This document shows, piece by piece, positions 6,875 to 11,786 of a stretch of DNA of 11,786 bases (its first letter is position 1; each line of letters opens with the position of its first letter). The stretch is from Candidatus Woesearchaeota archaeon (GTDB lineage Archaea > Nanobdellota > Nanobdellia > Woesearchaeales > UBA10216). The notes below the pieces were generated by a model. The model searched no databases. It had not been told where the DNA came from and saw only the letters and a program-made list of their open reading frames with translations. The DNA lies in the NCBI GenBank assembly GCA_023269295.1, contig JAHFTU010000035.1, forward strand, positions 1-11,786. Direction: 5' to 3'. The translations under genes and the position numbers were made by a program.

Positions 6875-7267
6875 ATGAAGGAAGAAGAACACCTCGCTGC
6901 ATTCAACGAGCACCGCGCGGTGATTGATTGGGCAATAGACAGGGGTATTGAAAGGTCTCAGAGGATAATAGCTGCACACGCCTCCAGAGGTGCGCTCGAA
7001 CTATTATCATATTACCTGCACAAGCTAAACATGATAGACCCGGGATTTCAAATTAACCACAGGTGGTTCAAAAGCCCGCAAGTTGGTAATAGGCTTCCTG
7101 AATTTGAGAAGAAAGGCTTAATCCTGCCAAGGCTTGTCAGGCTTGAGAATGTTTGTGAGAATCTTACCTACGGCTCCCAGAAACAGGCCAATGATATTAA
7201 AGAAATAGTGGAACTGTTTAACGAAGTTGAACGCCTTTTGAACGAGTTGATGAGCCATGAGAAATAA
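6875..7267 (+). CDS. HEPN-like helical protein, putative partner of the MNT nucleotidyltransferase
   Basis: This 130-residue, predicted all-helical protein sits directly before a minimal nucleotidyltransferase gene and overlaps it by 11 nt (ATGAGCC.. around 7257). HEPN-MNT pairs are known toxin-antitoxin modules: HEPN proteins are ribonucleases with an R-x(4-6)-H motif, and MNT partners neutralise some of them by AMP transfer. Here R30-IIAA-H35 fits that spacing but lies near the N-terminus, unlike the usual late position, so the HEPN label is tentative. Other recognisable segments are ASRGALELLSYYLHKL (36-51), NHRWF, and LENVCENLTYGS. I believe similar proteins occur widely in archaea next to nucleotidyltransferases. 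ATG 6875 was chosen from TATA spacing. Palindromic and iterated operators suggest self-regulation. Confidence 0.75.
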   Translation: MKEEEHLAAFNEHRAVIDWAIDRGIERSQRIIAAHASRGALELLSYYLHKLNMIDPGFQINHRWFKSPQVGNRLPEFEKKGLILPRLVRLENVCENLTYGSQKQANDIKEIVELFNEVERLLNELMSHEK

Positions 7268-7931
7268 GCTTGTTGCTTATGCAATGCATTTCGCATCTTT
7301 TGCTATAGAGCAGGGCATAAAGGCGAGGAGCATCATACTTTTCGGTTCTGTGGCAAGCGGCGATTTTGACGAGGAAAGTGATGTAGACATCTTCATAGAC
7401 GCAGCCGAAAGCGGCAAGGCTGAAGAAAAAGCCGCATTTAACTCGTTGAGCAATTTTGAGAAAACCTTTGGCGAAAAATGGCGGCTTAAAGGCGTTAATA
7501 ACCAGCTATCGGTAACGGCAGGGAACATAAATTCAAAAGAGTGGGAAGACTTAAGGCGAACAATCCAAAGCTATGGCATTGTTCTTTACGGGCAATACAA
7601 CGAACCAGCTGGAAACATTCGGCCATACTTTCTTTTCAGGCTTGGCTTTAAAAACAGCAGCAGGGCGCAGAAGGTGAGCCTGTGGAGGAAACTTTATGGC
7701 TATGAACAGAAGGTTGGAAAGAAGAGCTATAAAAGCAAAGGCTTGTTGGAGCAGTTAGGATCTGTGAAGGTTGAGAAAGGAGTCGTCCTTGTTCCAGCAG
7801 CACGCACTTCCGAATTTAAGGATTTTTTACGAAAAAACCGCGTAACCTATAGCTTGGTTGAGGTTTGGAGCGATCAGTTTGCTTCTGGCGAGCATGTACC
7901 GCATGTCGGGAAGAAGGTTATTGGGAAATAA
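7257..7931 (+). CDS. MNT-family nucleotidyltransferase ending in a serS-derived tail
   Basis: This 224-residue protein has the polymerase-beta-fold nucleotidyltransferase motif FGSVASGDFDEESDVDIF: Gly30-Ser31, then Asp42 and Asp44 as metal ligands, so it looks catalytically competent. In HEPN-MNT systems such enzymes transfer AMP to the partner toxin; that role here is inferred from the pairing. Residues ~115-205 form a C-terminal domain (KLYGYEQKVGKKSYKSKG, later VLVPAARTSEFKDFL) seen in longer archaeal relatives. The last 11 residues, VPHVGKKVIGK, match the C-terminus of SerS and come from the repeated DNA at 7902-7928, so the original tail seems to have been replaced. The gene overlaps the HEPN-like gene at its start and the convergent PIN gene by 14 nt at its end. 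Confidence 0.88.
   Translation: MRNKLVAYAMHFASFAIEQGIKARSIILFGSVASGDFDEESDVDIFIDAAESGKAEEKAAFNSLSNFEKTFGEKWRLKGVNNQLSVTAGNINSKEWEDLRRTIQSYGIVLYGQYNEPAGNIRPYFLFRLGFKNSSRAQKVSLWRKLYGYEQKVGKKSYKSKGLLEQLGSVKVEKGVVLVPAARTSEFKDFLRKNRVTYSLVEVWSDQFASGEHVPHVGKKVIGK
7902..7928 (+). repeat. serS-tail repeat, copy 2 (3' end of the MNT gene)
   Basis: This is identical over 27 bp to 6714-6740, 1188 bp away. It is read in the same frame as in serS, giving HVGKKVIGK at the end of the MNT protein. On the minus strand it supplies the last codons (Ile-Ser-Gln) and the TAA stop of the PIN gene at 7918-7920. It is the boundary between the two toxin-antitoxin modules. Confidence 0.95.
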
Positions 7932-8325
7932 GCCTTAAAAGGACTGCCGCAGGAATTATTTTTATGTTCCTAAACTTCTGAAGCCTAAGCAGGTCTTTAT
8001 CGCCAGACGCTATGTAGTCGGCATTGCCATCAATCGCAGCCTCTATTATCCTATTGTCATCAGGATCGGCTCTCACCACATCAATTTCGGATGTTGTAAT
8101 TATAATTTCAGATATTGAAATGATGTGCTTTACTGCAGATTCAACCTGTTCGTTAGAAAAACCGAATTTTGGCCTTGAAAGAACTCCCTTTAATTCCTTG
8201 ATTATCTGAAGTGAGAGCACAAGCCTTATGTGCCCTAATTTTGCTTCTTTTAATAAGAGGTATTCATTGCCTTTTGCAATAGCCGCTGAAACAAGAACAT
8301 TTGTATCAGCAACCACTCTAAGCAT
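7918..8325 (-). CDS. PIN-domain toxin (COG1569-like)
   Basis: This 135-residue single PIN domain probably acts as a Mg-dependent ribonuclease toxin. The expected acids are present: Asp7 (VADTNVLVSA), Glu44 (IIKELKGVL), Asp90 (ADPDDNRIIEAA) and Asp109 (ASGDKDLL). The sequence resembles the COG1569 'PIN family toxin component' group more than classic short VapC. It lies 11 nt after the AbrB-type gene in the same direction, the standard antitoxin-then-toxin order. Its last three codons and stop fall inside the serS-tail repeat, so the exact C-terminus seems to derive from the repeat. No frameshift or missing catalytic residue is seen. Confidence 0.92.
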   Translation of the reverse strand: MLRVVADTNVLVSAAIAKGNEYLLLKEAKLGHIRLVLSLQIIKELKGVLSRPKFGFSNEQVESAVKHIISISEIIITTSEIDVVRADPDDNRIIEAAIDGNADYIASGDKDLLRLQKFRNIKIIPAAVLLRLISQ

Positions 8326-8336
8326 GCCAGTTCACA

Positions 8337-8612
8337 TCACGGCTTAGAAGTTTCTTTCCTGTAAGCAGCTATTTCAGCTTCCATGCCCTTCTTGGTTATT
8401 CCACGCTTTTTAGCGGTTTCCCATGTAGAACGGAAGGCTCTCTCAAACTCGTCTATCGTTTTGGCAGCTTCTAAGTTTTTAATCCTCTTAAGGACTATGC
8501 TGTCTTCCAAATCATACACTATAAAACGCTCGCCCGGTTTTATCATGTTTCCTTCCCTTATGTCCTGTGGAATAACAACCTGTCCCTTTGACGTAATTTT
8601 TGTAATTTCCAT
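8337..8612 (-). CDS. AbrB/SpoVT-type antitoxin
   Basis: This 91-residue protein has an N-terminal AbrB swapped-hairpin DNA-binding domain, with ITKITSKGQVVIPQDIREG at residues 3-21 and FIVYDLEDSIVLKRI following. It has a charged helical C-terminal part (about 50-91) expected to wrap the PIN toxin. It should neutralise the toxin and repress its own promoter. I chose ATG 8612 because it fits the family N-terminus. In-frame GTGs at 8618 and 8627 are alternatives, and the Shine-Dalgarno GAGGTGG (8624-8630 on this strand) is 11 nt from the ATG and 5 nt from GTG 8618, so GTG 8618 cannot be excluded. A perfect palindrome lies just upstream. Confidence 0.92.
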   Translation of the reverse strand: MEITKITSKGQVVIPQDIREGNMIKPGERFIVYDLEDSIVLKRIKNLEAAKTIDEFERAFRSTWETAKKRGITKKGMEAEIAAYRKETSKP

Positions 8613-8646
8613 TGTCACTGTAACCACCTCAATTTAGTAAGACCAG

Positions 8647-8660
8647 TAAGATTAATCTTA
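8647..8660. promoter_or_regulatory. 14-bp perfect palindrome, probable AbrB operator
   Basis: TAAGATTAATCTTA is its own reverse complement. It sits between the TATA element (8661-8672, minus strand) and the AbrB start, where binding by the antitoxin or the antitoxin-toxin complex would block initiation. A nearby GTAAGA half-site (8637-8642) may extend the operator. Confidence 0.6.
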
Positions 8661-8672
8661 TATTTAAAGGTT
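8661..8672 (-). promoter_or_regulatory. TATA box of the AbrB-PIN operon
   Basis: On the minus strand this reads CCTTTAAATATA-like sequence, preceded by A/C-rich bases that could be a BRE. Transcription would begin near 8638-8642, giving a short leader that carries the GAGGTGG ribosome site. This differs from the leaderless core genes. Confidence 0.55.
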
Positions 8673-8692
8673 TTGATTTAGCGCCGCGGGAA

Positions 8693-8737
8693 GTGCTTGT
8701 GTCTTATGTGGGCAAGAAGGTTATTAAGGTAAGATGA
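8693..8737 (+). repeat. serS-tail repeat, copy 3 (diverged serS 3'-end remnant)
   Basis: Aligned without gaps to the last 45 bases of serS (6702-6746), 34 positions match, and the 12-bp core AAGAAGGTTATT (8714-8725) is identical. Read in the serS frame it gives VLVSYVGKKVIKVR and then TGA, so it looks like the end of a related but older serS tail, not a random match. It begins just outside the AbrB-PIN promoter and ends 8 nt before the stop of the next minus-strand gene. It has no start codon or coding body. Confidence 0.85.
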
Positions 8738-8745
8738 ATGTAATT

Positions 8746-9609
8746 TCACAGCGCCATTTCCTTTGCAGCAGCCAAAAACCCATCTCTTTGCTTGATGTAT
8801 CTTGGAACATCATGCCACTCTATCCCAAGAGCCGCTCTCTGTTCCAGAAGTGAATCAAATTTACTAACAACTCCTTTCCCAACAATCAGTTTAATCAGGC
8901 CTCTATCCCTAGTCATTGTTCCTTGGTCCATAAGCTCTGCAAGATGCTCCATAGGGTGAACAATTGCATAAAATCCACGCTGCTGTTCATCTAAATTTCC
9001 TTCTTCTTTAAATACGGCCAGTGCTTTATGAAAATCATTAAGCCTGAGTGCTAATAGACCATCATAGGCATGACTGTGGACAACAGTAAACCTTGCTATT
9101 GATGCAAGCATATGAGCCACATGACCTAAGGTCGCTTCTGACTGTGATTGGCCTTGCCTGGGAGTGGAAGGTTGTTCAACAAAAGGAATAAAGTAACTGT
9201 CAATACTTGTACGTGAAATTGGCAGCATTGGAGTAACAGGAGCATATTCTCTCAATATGCTCGCAGCCATTACTGTTTGCTGTCCTAGATTGTAATCAAG
9301 ACTTTGCTCCTGCATGACAGCTACAACAACAGCTCCAATTTCTTGTGCTGCAGATTCGGGAACTTTAGCAGGGTTGTGCAATTGATTTACCGCTGTACGG
9401 CGATATCCTGAAGTTGCTCTGGTATCAGCAAGAATATTTAAGTAAAGTTGCCACGGTTGTAGCCCTGCGTTTCTAATATCTGCTTCTACACGTCCAATCA
9501 CTTCATCCCTCGTCGGACCAGGCGTATTAGTTCTTCGCCTTTCCTCTAAAGACTTCAATCCCACAAGAAGCAGCTCTTTGAAAGTATTAATATCTGCCAT
9601 ATCTACCAT
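8746..9609 (-). CDS. Hypothetical protein, 287 aa
   Basis: I recognise no family. The protein is soluble and mostly helical in appearance, without signal peptide or membrane segment. Residues 20-60 (TRDEVIGRVEADIR) and 160-230 (GHVAHMLASIARFTVVHSHAYDGLLALRL, then a stretch with FHKALAVFKEEGNL) look like helical-repeat material. A Pro/Gln/Ser-rich segment at about 145-160 (PSTPRQGQSQSE) is a probable linker. The start is ATG 9609 or in-frame ATG 9600; neither has a clear ribosome site. A weak TATA candidate is at 9645-9656. It lies between the toxin-antitoxin modules and cdc6, on the opposite strand to cdc6, and its codon use looks more AT-rich than that of serS or cdc6, which fits acquired DNA. 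No function is proposed. Confidence 0.75.
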   Translation of the reverse strand: MVDMADINTFKELLLVGLKSLEERRRTNTPGPTRDEVIGRVEADIRNAGLQPWQLYLNILADTRATSGYRRTAVNQLHNPAKVPESAAQEIGAVVVAVMQEQSLDYNLGQQTVMAASILREYAPVTPMLPISRTSIDSYFIPFVEQPSTPRQGQSQSEATLGHVAHMLASIARFTVVHSHAYDGLLALRLNDFHKALAVFKEEGNLDEQQRGFYAIVHPMEHLAELMDQGTMTRDRGLIKLIVGKGVVSKFDSLLEQRAALGIEWHDVPRYIKQRDGFLAAAKEMAL

Positions 9610-9723
9610 ACAAACCGCCCATTAACCTTAGGTAAGCCACACATCTTTAAAAGCTTATCGGGGAATGTCTTTACAAAAGCACCAAGGTACGCTTACATAT
9701 AATGCTCAACAACCGCTGCACAA

Positions 9724-9733
9724 ACTATTTAAA
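9724..9733 (+). promoter_or_regulatory. TATA box of cdc6
   Basis: ACTATTTAAA is centred about 28 nt before ATG 9756. A start at ATG 9702 would place this promoter inside the gene. The position supports a leaderless start at 9756. Confidence 0.6.
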
Positions 9734-9755
9734 CCTTCCAGCTGCTCTGGATTCC

Positions 9756-10826
9756 ATGGCTTTTTTCGGGGGCACTGGCAGCAGCGGGGAGTCTTTTTTC
9801 AGGAATCCTATCGGCCTTGACTATGATTATCAGCCGAAGCTGGTTAAGTACAGGGAGAATGAAATGAAGCAGATAGCGGCTGCAATGCGGCCGCTTTTTC
9901 AGAAAAGGAGCGGCAGGAATGTCTTTGTGTATGGCCCGTCCGGGGTTGGGAAAACAGTCGCTGTCCGCAATTTGCTGCAGGAGCTTGAGCAGGAGACTGA
10001 TGATATTGCCCTGTTCTACATCAACTGCTGGAAGAACGACACCACTTTCAAGATTCTCCTTGAAATGTGCAGCGTCATTGGCTACAAGTTCACCCAGAAC
10101 AAGCGGGGTGATGAGCTTTTTGACATCGTGAAGAAGGACATCAACAAGAAGTCTGCAGTTATTGTGCTTGACGAGGTTGACAAGATTGACGATGTTGACT
10201 TTCTTTACAACGTCATTGAAGAGGTGTTCAACAAGTCTCTCATCCTGATAACAAACCACAAGGGCTGGGTTGCTGAGCTCGACACAAGGATAAAATCCCG
10301 CCTCACAGCAGAGATTCTGGAATTCAGGCCGTACAATCTGACAGAAACAAGGGGAGTGCTGCAGCAGAGGATGGAATTCGTGTTCGCGCCTGGGGTGTGG
10401 GAGGATACTGCGTTTGAGTCTGTGGTGCAAAAGTCTTTTGGCATGCAGGACATACGCTCAGGGCTTTATCTCATGAAGGAGGCAGCTAACACTGCAGAAG
10501 AGAGAAATTCAGGGAAAATAACAGCAGCCGATTTTGCTGCGGCCATGAAAAAGCTTGAGGAATTCAGCATCAAGAATACAGATGAGCTTGAGGACGAGAC
10601 AAGGTTTATTCTCAATATAATCAAGAAAAACAGCGGGAAAAAGATTGGTGAAATCTACGAGGCTTACAAGGAAGCCGGCGGCAGCATGGTGTACAAGACT
10701 TTCCAGCGCAGGGTAACCAAGCTTGAGGACGACCACTTTATCGCGACTGAAAAGGTGGTGGGTGGCAGCGAGGGAAGCACAACCATGATTAAGTTTGGCC
10801 AGGAGAAGAAGCTCACGGAGTTTTAG
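9756..10826 (+). CDS. cdc6: Orc1/Cdc6-type replication initiator, AAA+ ATPase
   Basis: This 356-residue protein has the archaeal Orc1/Cdc6 layout. A short N-terminal segment has PKLVKYRENEMKQI before the ATPase core. Walker A is GPSGVGKT (60-67) and Walker B is VIVLDEVDK (Asp139, Glu140). Sensor 1 is in LILITN, an arginine-bearing segment reads DTRIKSRL, and a sensor-2 region reads DIRSGLYLM. A C-terminal winged helix (about 280-345) is expected to bind origin DNA. In the cell it recognises replication origins and loads the MCM helicase. I chose ATG 9756 over ATG 9702 because a TATA element lies between them at leaderless spacing. All key ATPase residues are present. A small membrane protein gene follows after 17 nt, probably in the same transcript. 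I could not identify convincing origin repeats beside it. Confidence 0.93.
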   Translation: MAFFGGTGSSGESFFRNPIGLDYDYQPKLVKYRENEMKQIAAAMRPLFQKRSGRNVFVYGPSGVGKTVAVRNLLQELEQETDDIALFYINCWKNDTTFKILLEMCSVIGYKFTQNKRGDELFDIVKKDINKKSAVIVLDEVDKIDDVDFLYNVIEEVFNKSLILITNHKGWVAELDTRIKSRLTAEILEFRPYNLTETRGVLQQRMEFVFAPGVWEDTAFESVVQKSFGMQDIRSGLYLMKEAANTAEERNSGKITAADFAAAMKKLEEFSIKNTDELEDETRFILNIIKKNSGKKIGEIYEAYKEAGGSMVYKTFQRRVTKLEDDHFIATEKVVGGSEGSTTMIKFGQEKKLTEF

Positions 10827-10832
10827 CTGTAT

Positions 10833-10837
10833 GAGGT
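10833..10837 (+). promoter_or_regulatory. Shine-Dalgarno before the 10844 gene
   Basis: GAGGT lies 6 nt before ATG 10844, in the short gap after cdc6. It is unlike the leaderless first genes here and marks 10844 as an internal operon gene. Confidence 0.6.
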
Positions 10838-10843
10838 TTCTGA

Positions 10844-11404
10844 ATGGCACAGGAAGCAGAAACAGCTGTAAATAAGAAAACTACTTTTGGCGAAAAGCTC
10901 GTATTAGGAACAATTCTTACTGCTTTGGGCGGGGGAGCTCTGTATTTTACCATAGGGGGAATTGGTACTCTGGCGAGTAATCAGAACGTAAGACTTAGCA
11001 ATCCTTTTGGTATGGAAGGAAACGAAGTAATGTATGAGGAAAGGCTTCCTGCAAACTCTTTTTGGAGAAGATTCCCATTTGTTGATAAGGATGGGATGGC
11101 GGTTGTAACTATTACAACCCCTGAAGGTGGTCTGGTGGCTAGGTTAACGGATAGCAACAATAACTACGCAATAGAAAAAGGAGATATTGTTGAAGTAATG
11201 GAACACGTTAACGGGATTAGTGGCTTAGTCACTTATCATCACGATAAAGTCGTTGACAGCGATGGCAAAACAACATTTACGCAGCCTACGACAGTTTTAC
11301 AGGCGCGAATATTAGAGCACGGAAAACAGGAGCGCACGAAATGGAACAATTGGTTGCAAACACAGTACCCAGCAATAACAGCAAAACTGCGTGAACAGCG
11401 TTAA
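10844..11404 (+). CDS. Hypothetical membrane-anchored protein, 186 aa
   Basis: I recognise no family. The N-terminal ~17 residues are polar, followed by one hydrophobic, Gly-rich segment at about 19-45 that should anchor the protein in the membrane. The rest (50-186) is a soluble domain rich in beta-like stretches (GMAVVTITTPEGGLVARL, KGDIVEVMEHVNG) ending in a basic helix. The gene lies 17 nt after cdc6 with its own ribosome site and no visible TATA box, so it is probably co-transcribed with it. It converges on the acylphosphatase gene with 29 nt between stops. Codon use is more AT-rich than cdc6. The linkage to cdc6 is the only functional hint and is weak. Confidence 0.75.
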   Translation: MAQEAETAVNKKTTFGEKLVLGTILTALGGGALYFTIGGIGTLASNQNVRLSNPFGMEGNEVMYEERLPANSFWRRFPFVDKDGMAVVTITTPEGGLVARLTDSNNNYAIEKGDIVEVMEHVNGISGLVTYHHDKVVDSDGKTTFTQPTTVLQARILEHGKQERTKWNNWLQTQYPAITAKLREQR

Positions 11405-11433
11405 TATCAGCAGCGAAGATAATGCTGAGGCAA

Positions 11434-11712
11434 TCAAAACCTTATGTCAAACCCGTCAAACTCGCCTGTGGGCTGCTCTTCCTTTATGTCAACGTCTGTT
11501 ATGAATGCCATCAGTGGGCCCTTTCTGAACTTCTTTTCAAATTCTTTCAGCTGCTTTTCCTCGCCTTCGGCAACTATTTCAACATTACCATCCCTGAGGT
11601 TGCGGGCAAAACCGCTCACGCCAAGGGATTCCGCCTCTCTGCGAGTGAACTCACGGTAGAAAACGCCCTGGACCTTGCCTTTAACTGTTACGTGGATTCT
11701 TTTTGTTGCCAT
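11434..11712 (-). CDS. acyP: Acylphosphatase
   Basis: This 92-residue protein has the standard length of the small acylphosphatase family, cytoplasmic enzymes that hydrolyse acyl phosphates such as acetyl or carbamoyl phosphate. The phosphate-binding loop GKVQGVFYREF carries the catalytic Arg20, and GFARNLRDGNVEIVAEG carries the catalytic Asn38. The C-terminus GFDIRF is typical. The start ATG 11712 fits the family and lies about 27 nt from a TATA element, so the mRNA is probably leaderless. It is a single-gene unit, convergent with the membrane protein gene. Confidence 0.97.
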   Translation of the reverse strand: MATKRIHVTVKGKVQGVFYREFTRREAESLGVSGFARNLRDGNVEIVAEGEEKQLKEFEKKFRKGPLMAFITDVDIKEEQPTGEFDGFDIRF

Positions 11713-11731
11713 TATTGGTTTTTGGTAAACC

Positions 11732-11745
11732 TTTTTTATAAAAAT
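11732..11745 (-). promoter_or_regulatory. TATA box of acyP
   Basis: On the minus strand this reads CATTTTTATAAAAA, centred about 27 nt before ATG 11712, consistent with a leaderless transcript. Confidence 0.6.
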
Positions 11746-11757
11746 GTTTTGCGGTTA

Positions 11758-11771
11758 GAAAAGTTTATAAT
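11758..11771 (+). promoter_or_regulatory. Probable TATA box for a plus-strand gene beyond the window
   Basis: GAAAAGTTTATAAT resembles the TATA elements of this window. At the usual spacing a leaderless start would fall a few bases past the right edge. It is divergent from acyP. Confidence 0.4.
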
Positions 11772-11786
11772 TGTTAAAATCAAAGG

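Noticed and set aside
6741..8745. Transposon or insertion sequence carrying the toxin-antitoxin genes.
   Set aside because: There is no transposase, no terminal inverted repeats at the boundaries, and the flanking repeats are in-frame serS tails, not target-site duplications of typical size.
9620..9640. Possible palindrome around ACCTTAGGT upstream of the 8746 gene.
   Set aside because: The arms are 4 bp and do not extend, so chance is a sufficient explanation.
9610..9755. Replication origin next to cdc6, including the short inverted repeat TCCAG...CTGGA at 9737-9751.
   Set aside because: The arms are only 5 bp, and no repeated origin-recognition box with the usual G-run is visible. The region is short and already holds promoters of both flanking genes.
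9702..9755. ATG 9702 as the cdc6 start.
   Set aside because: The 18 extra residues are encoded across a TATA box placed correctly for ATG 9756. A second TATA-like stretch near 9693 leaves a small doubt.
1..11786. tRNA, rRNA or CRISPR arrays.
   Set aside because: I saw no cloverleaf-like sequence, no rRNA segment and no regularly spaced short repeats; the only repeats are the serS-tail copies and the HEPN/MNT promoter units.

Overview
The window is archaeal chromosome. It carries an ABCE1-type ribosome-recycling ATPase, an Orc1/Cdc6 replication initiator, a COG1395-type transcriptional regulator and a PIN-ATPase-KH protein, all archaeal families. Many genes have a TATA box about 25-30 nt before the start codon with little or no leader. 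Small proteins, tight spacing and sequence character fit a DPANN-type lineage (for example Diapherotrites or Micrarchaeota), but that placement is an inference.

Layout. 1-1352 (-): N-terminal ~450 residues of ABCE1, running off the left edge. 1353-1488: divergent intergenic region with a TATA box usable on both strands and a possible 30-codon leader ORF. 1489-2076 (+): small membrane protein of unknown function. 2122-3463 (+): COG1395-type HTH regulator and a small unknown protein. 3501-5393 (+): PIN-ATPase-KH protein. 5457-6746 (+): seryl-tRNA synthetase. 6747-8745: island of two small toxin-antitoxin-like modules, a HEPN-like/MNT nucleotidyltransferase pair (+) and an AbrB/PIN pair (-). 8746-9609 (-): orphan protein. 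9756-11404 (+): Cdc6/Orc1 and a small membrane-anchored protein. 11434-11712 (-): acylphosphatase. The right end holds a promoter-like element for a gene beyond the window.

Two observations stand out. First, the 3' end of serS is repeated downstream. A perfect 27-bp copy forms the 3' end of the nucleotidyltransferase gene, so both proteins end in VPHVGKKVIGK, and the same DNA supplies the stop codon of the PIN gene on the other strand. A third, diverged copy (34 of 45 positions) lies beyond the AbrB promoter and still reads VLVSYVGKKVI in frame to a stop. The two toxin-antitoxin modules therefore sit between three serS-tail repeats, as if small cassettes had been stacked at an attachment-like site in the 3' end of an essential gene. 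No integrase is present. Second, the ABCE1 N-terminal ferredoxin-like domain keeps all four predicted ligands of one [4Fe-4S] cluster and has lost three of four for the other, which suggests a single-cluster ABCE1.

The core genes (ABCE1, serS, PIN-ATPase, cdc6) are housekeeping and mostly have their own promoters. The region between serS and cdc6 looks like an accessory landing zone with self-regulated toxin-antitoxin promoters.
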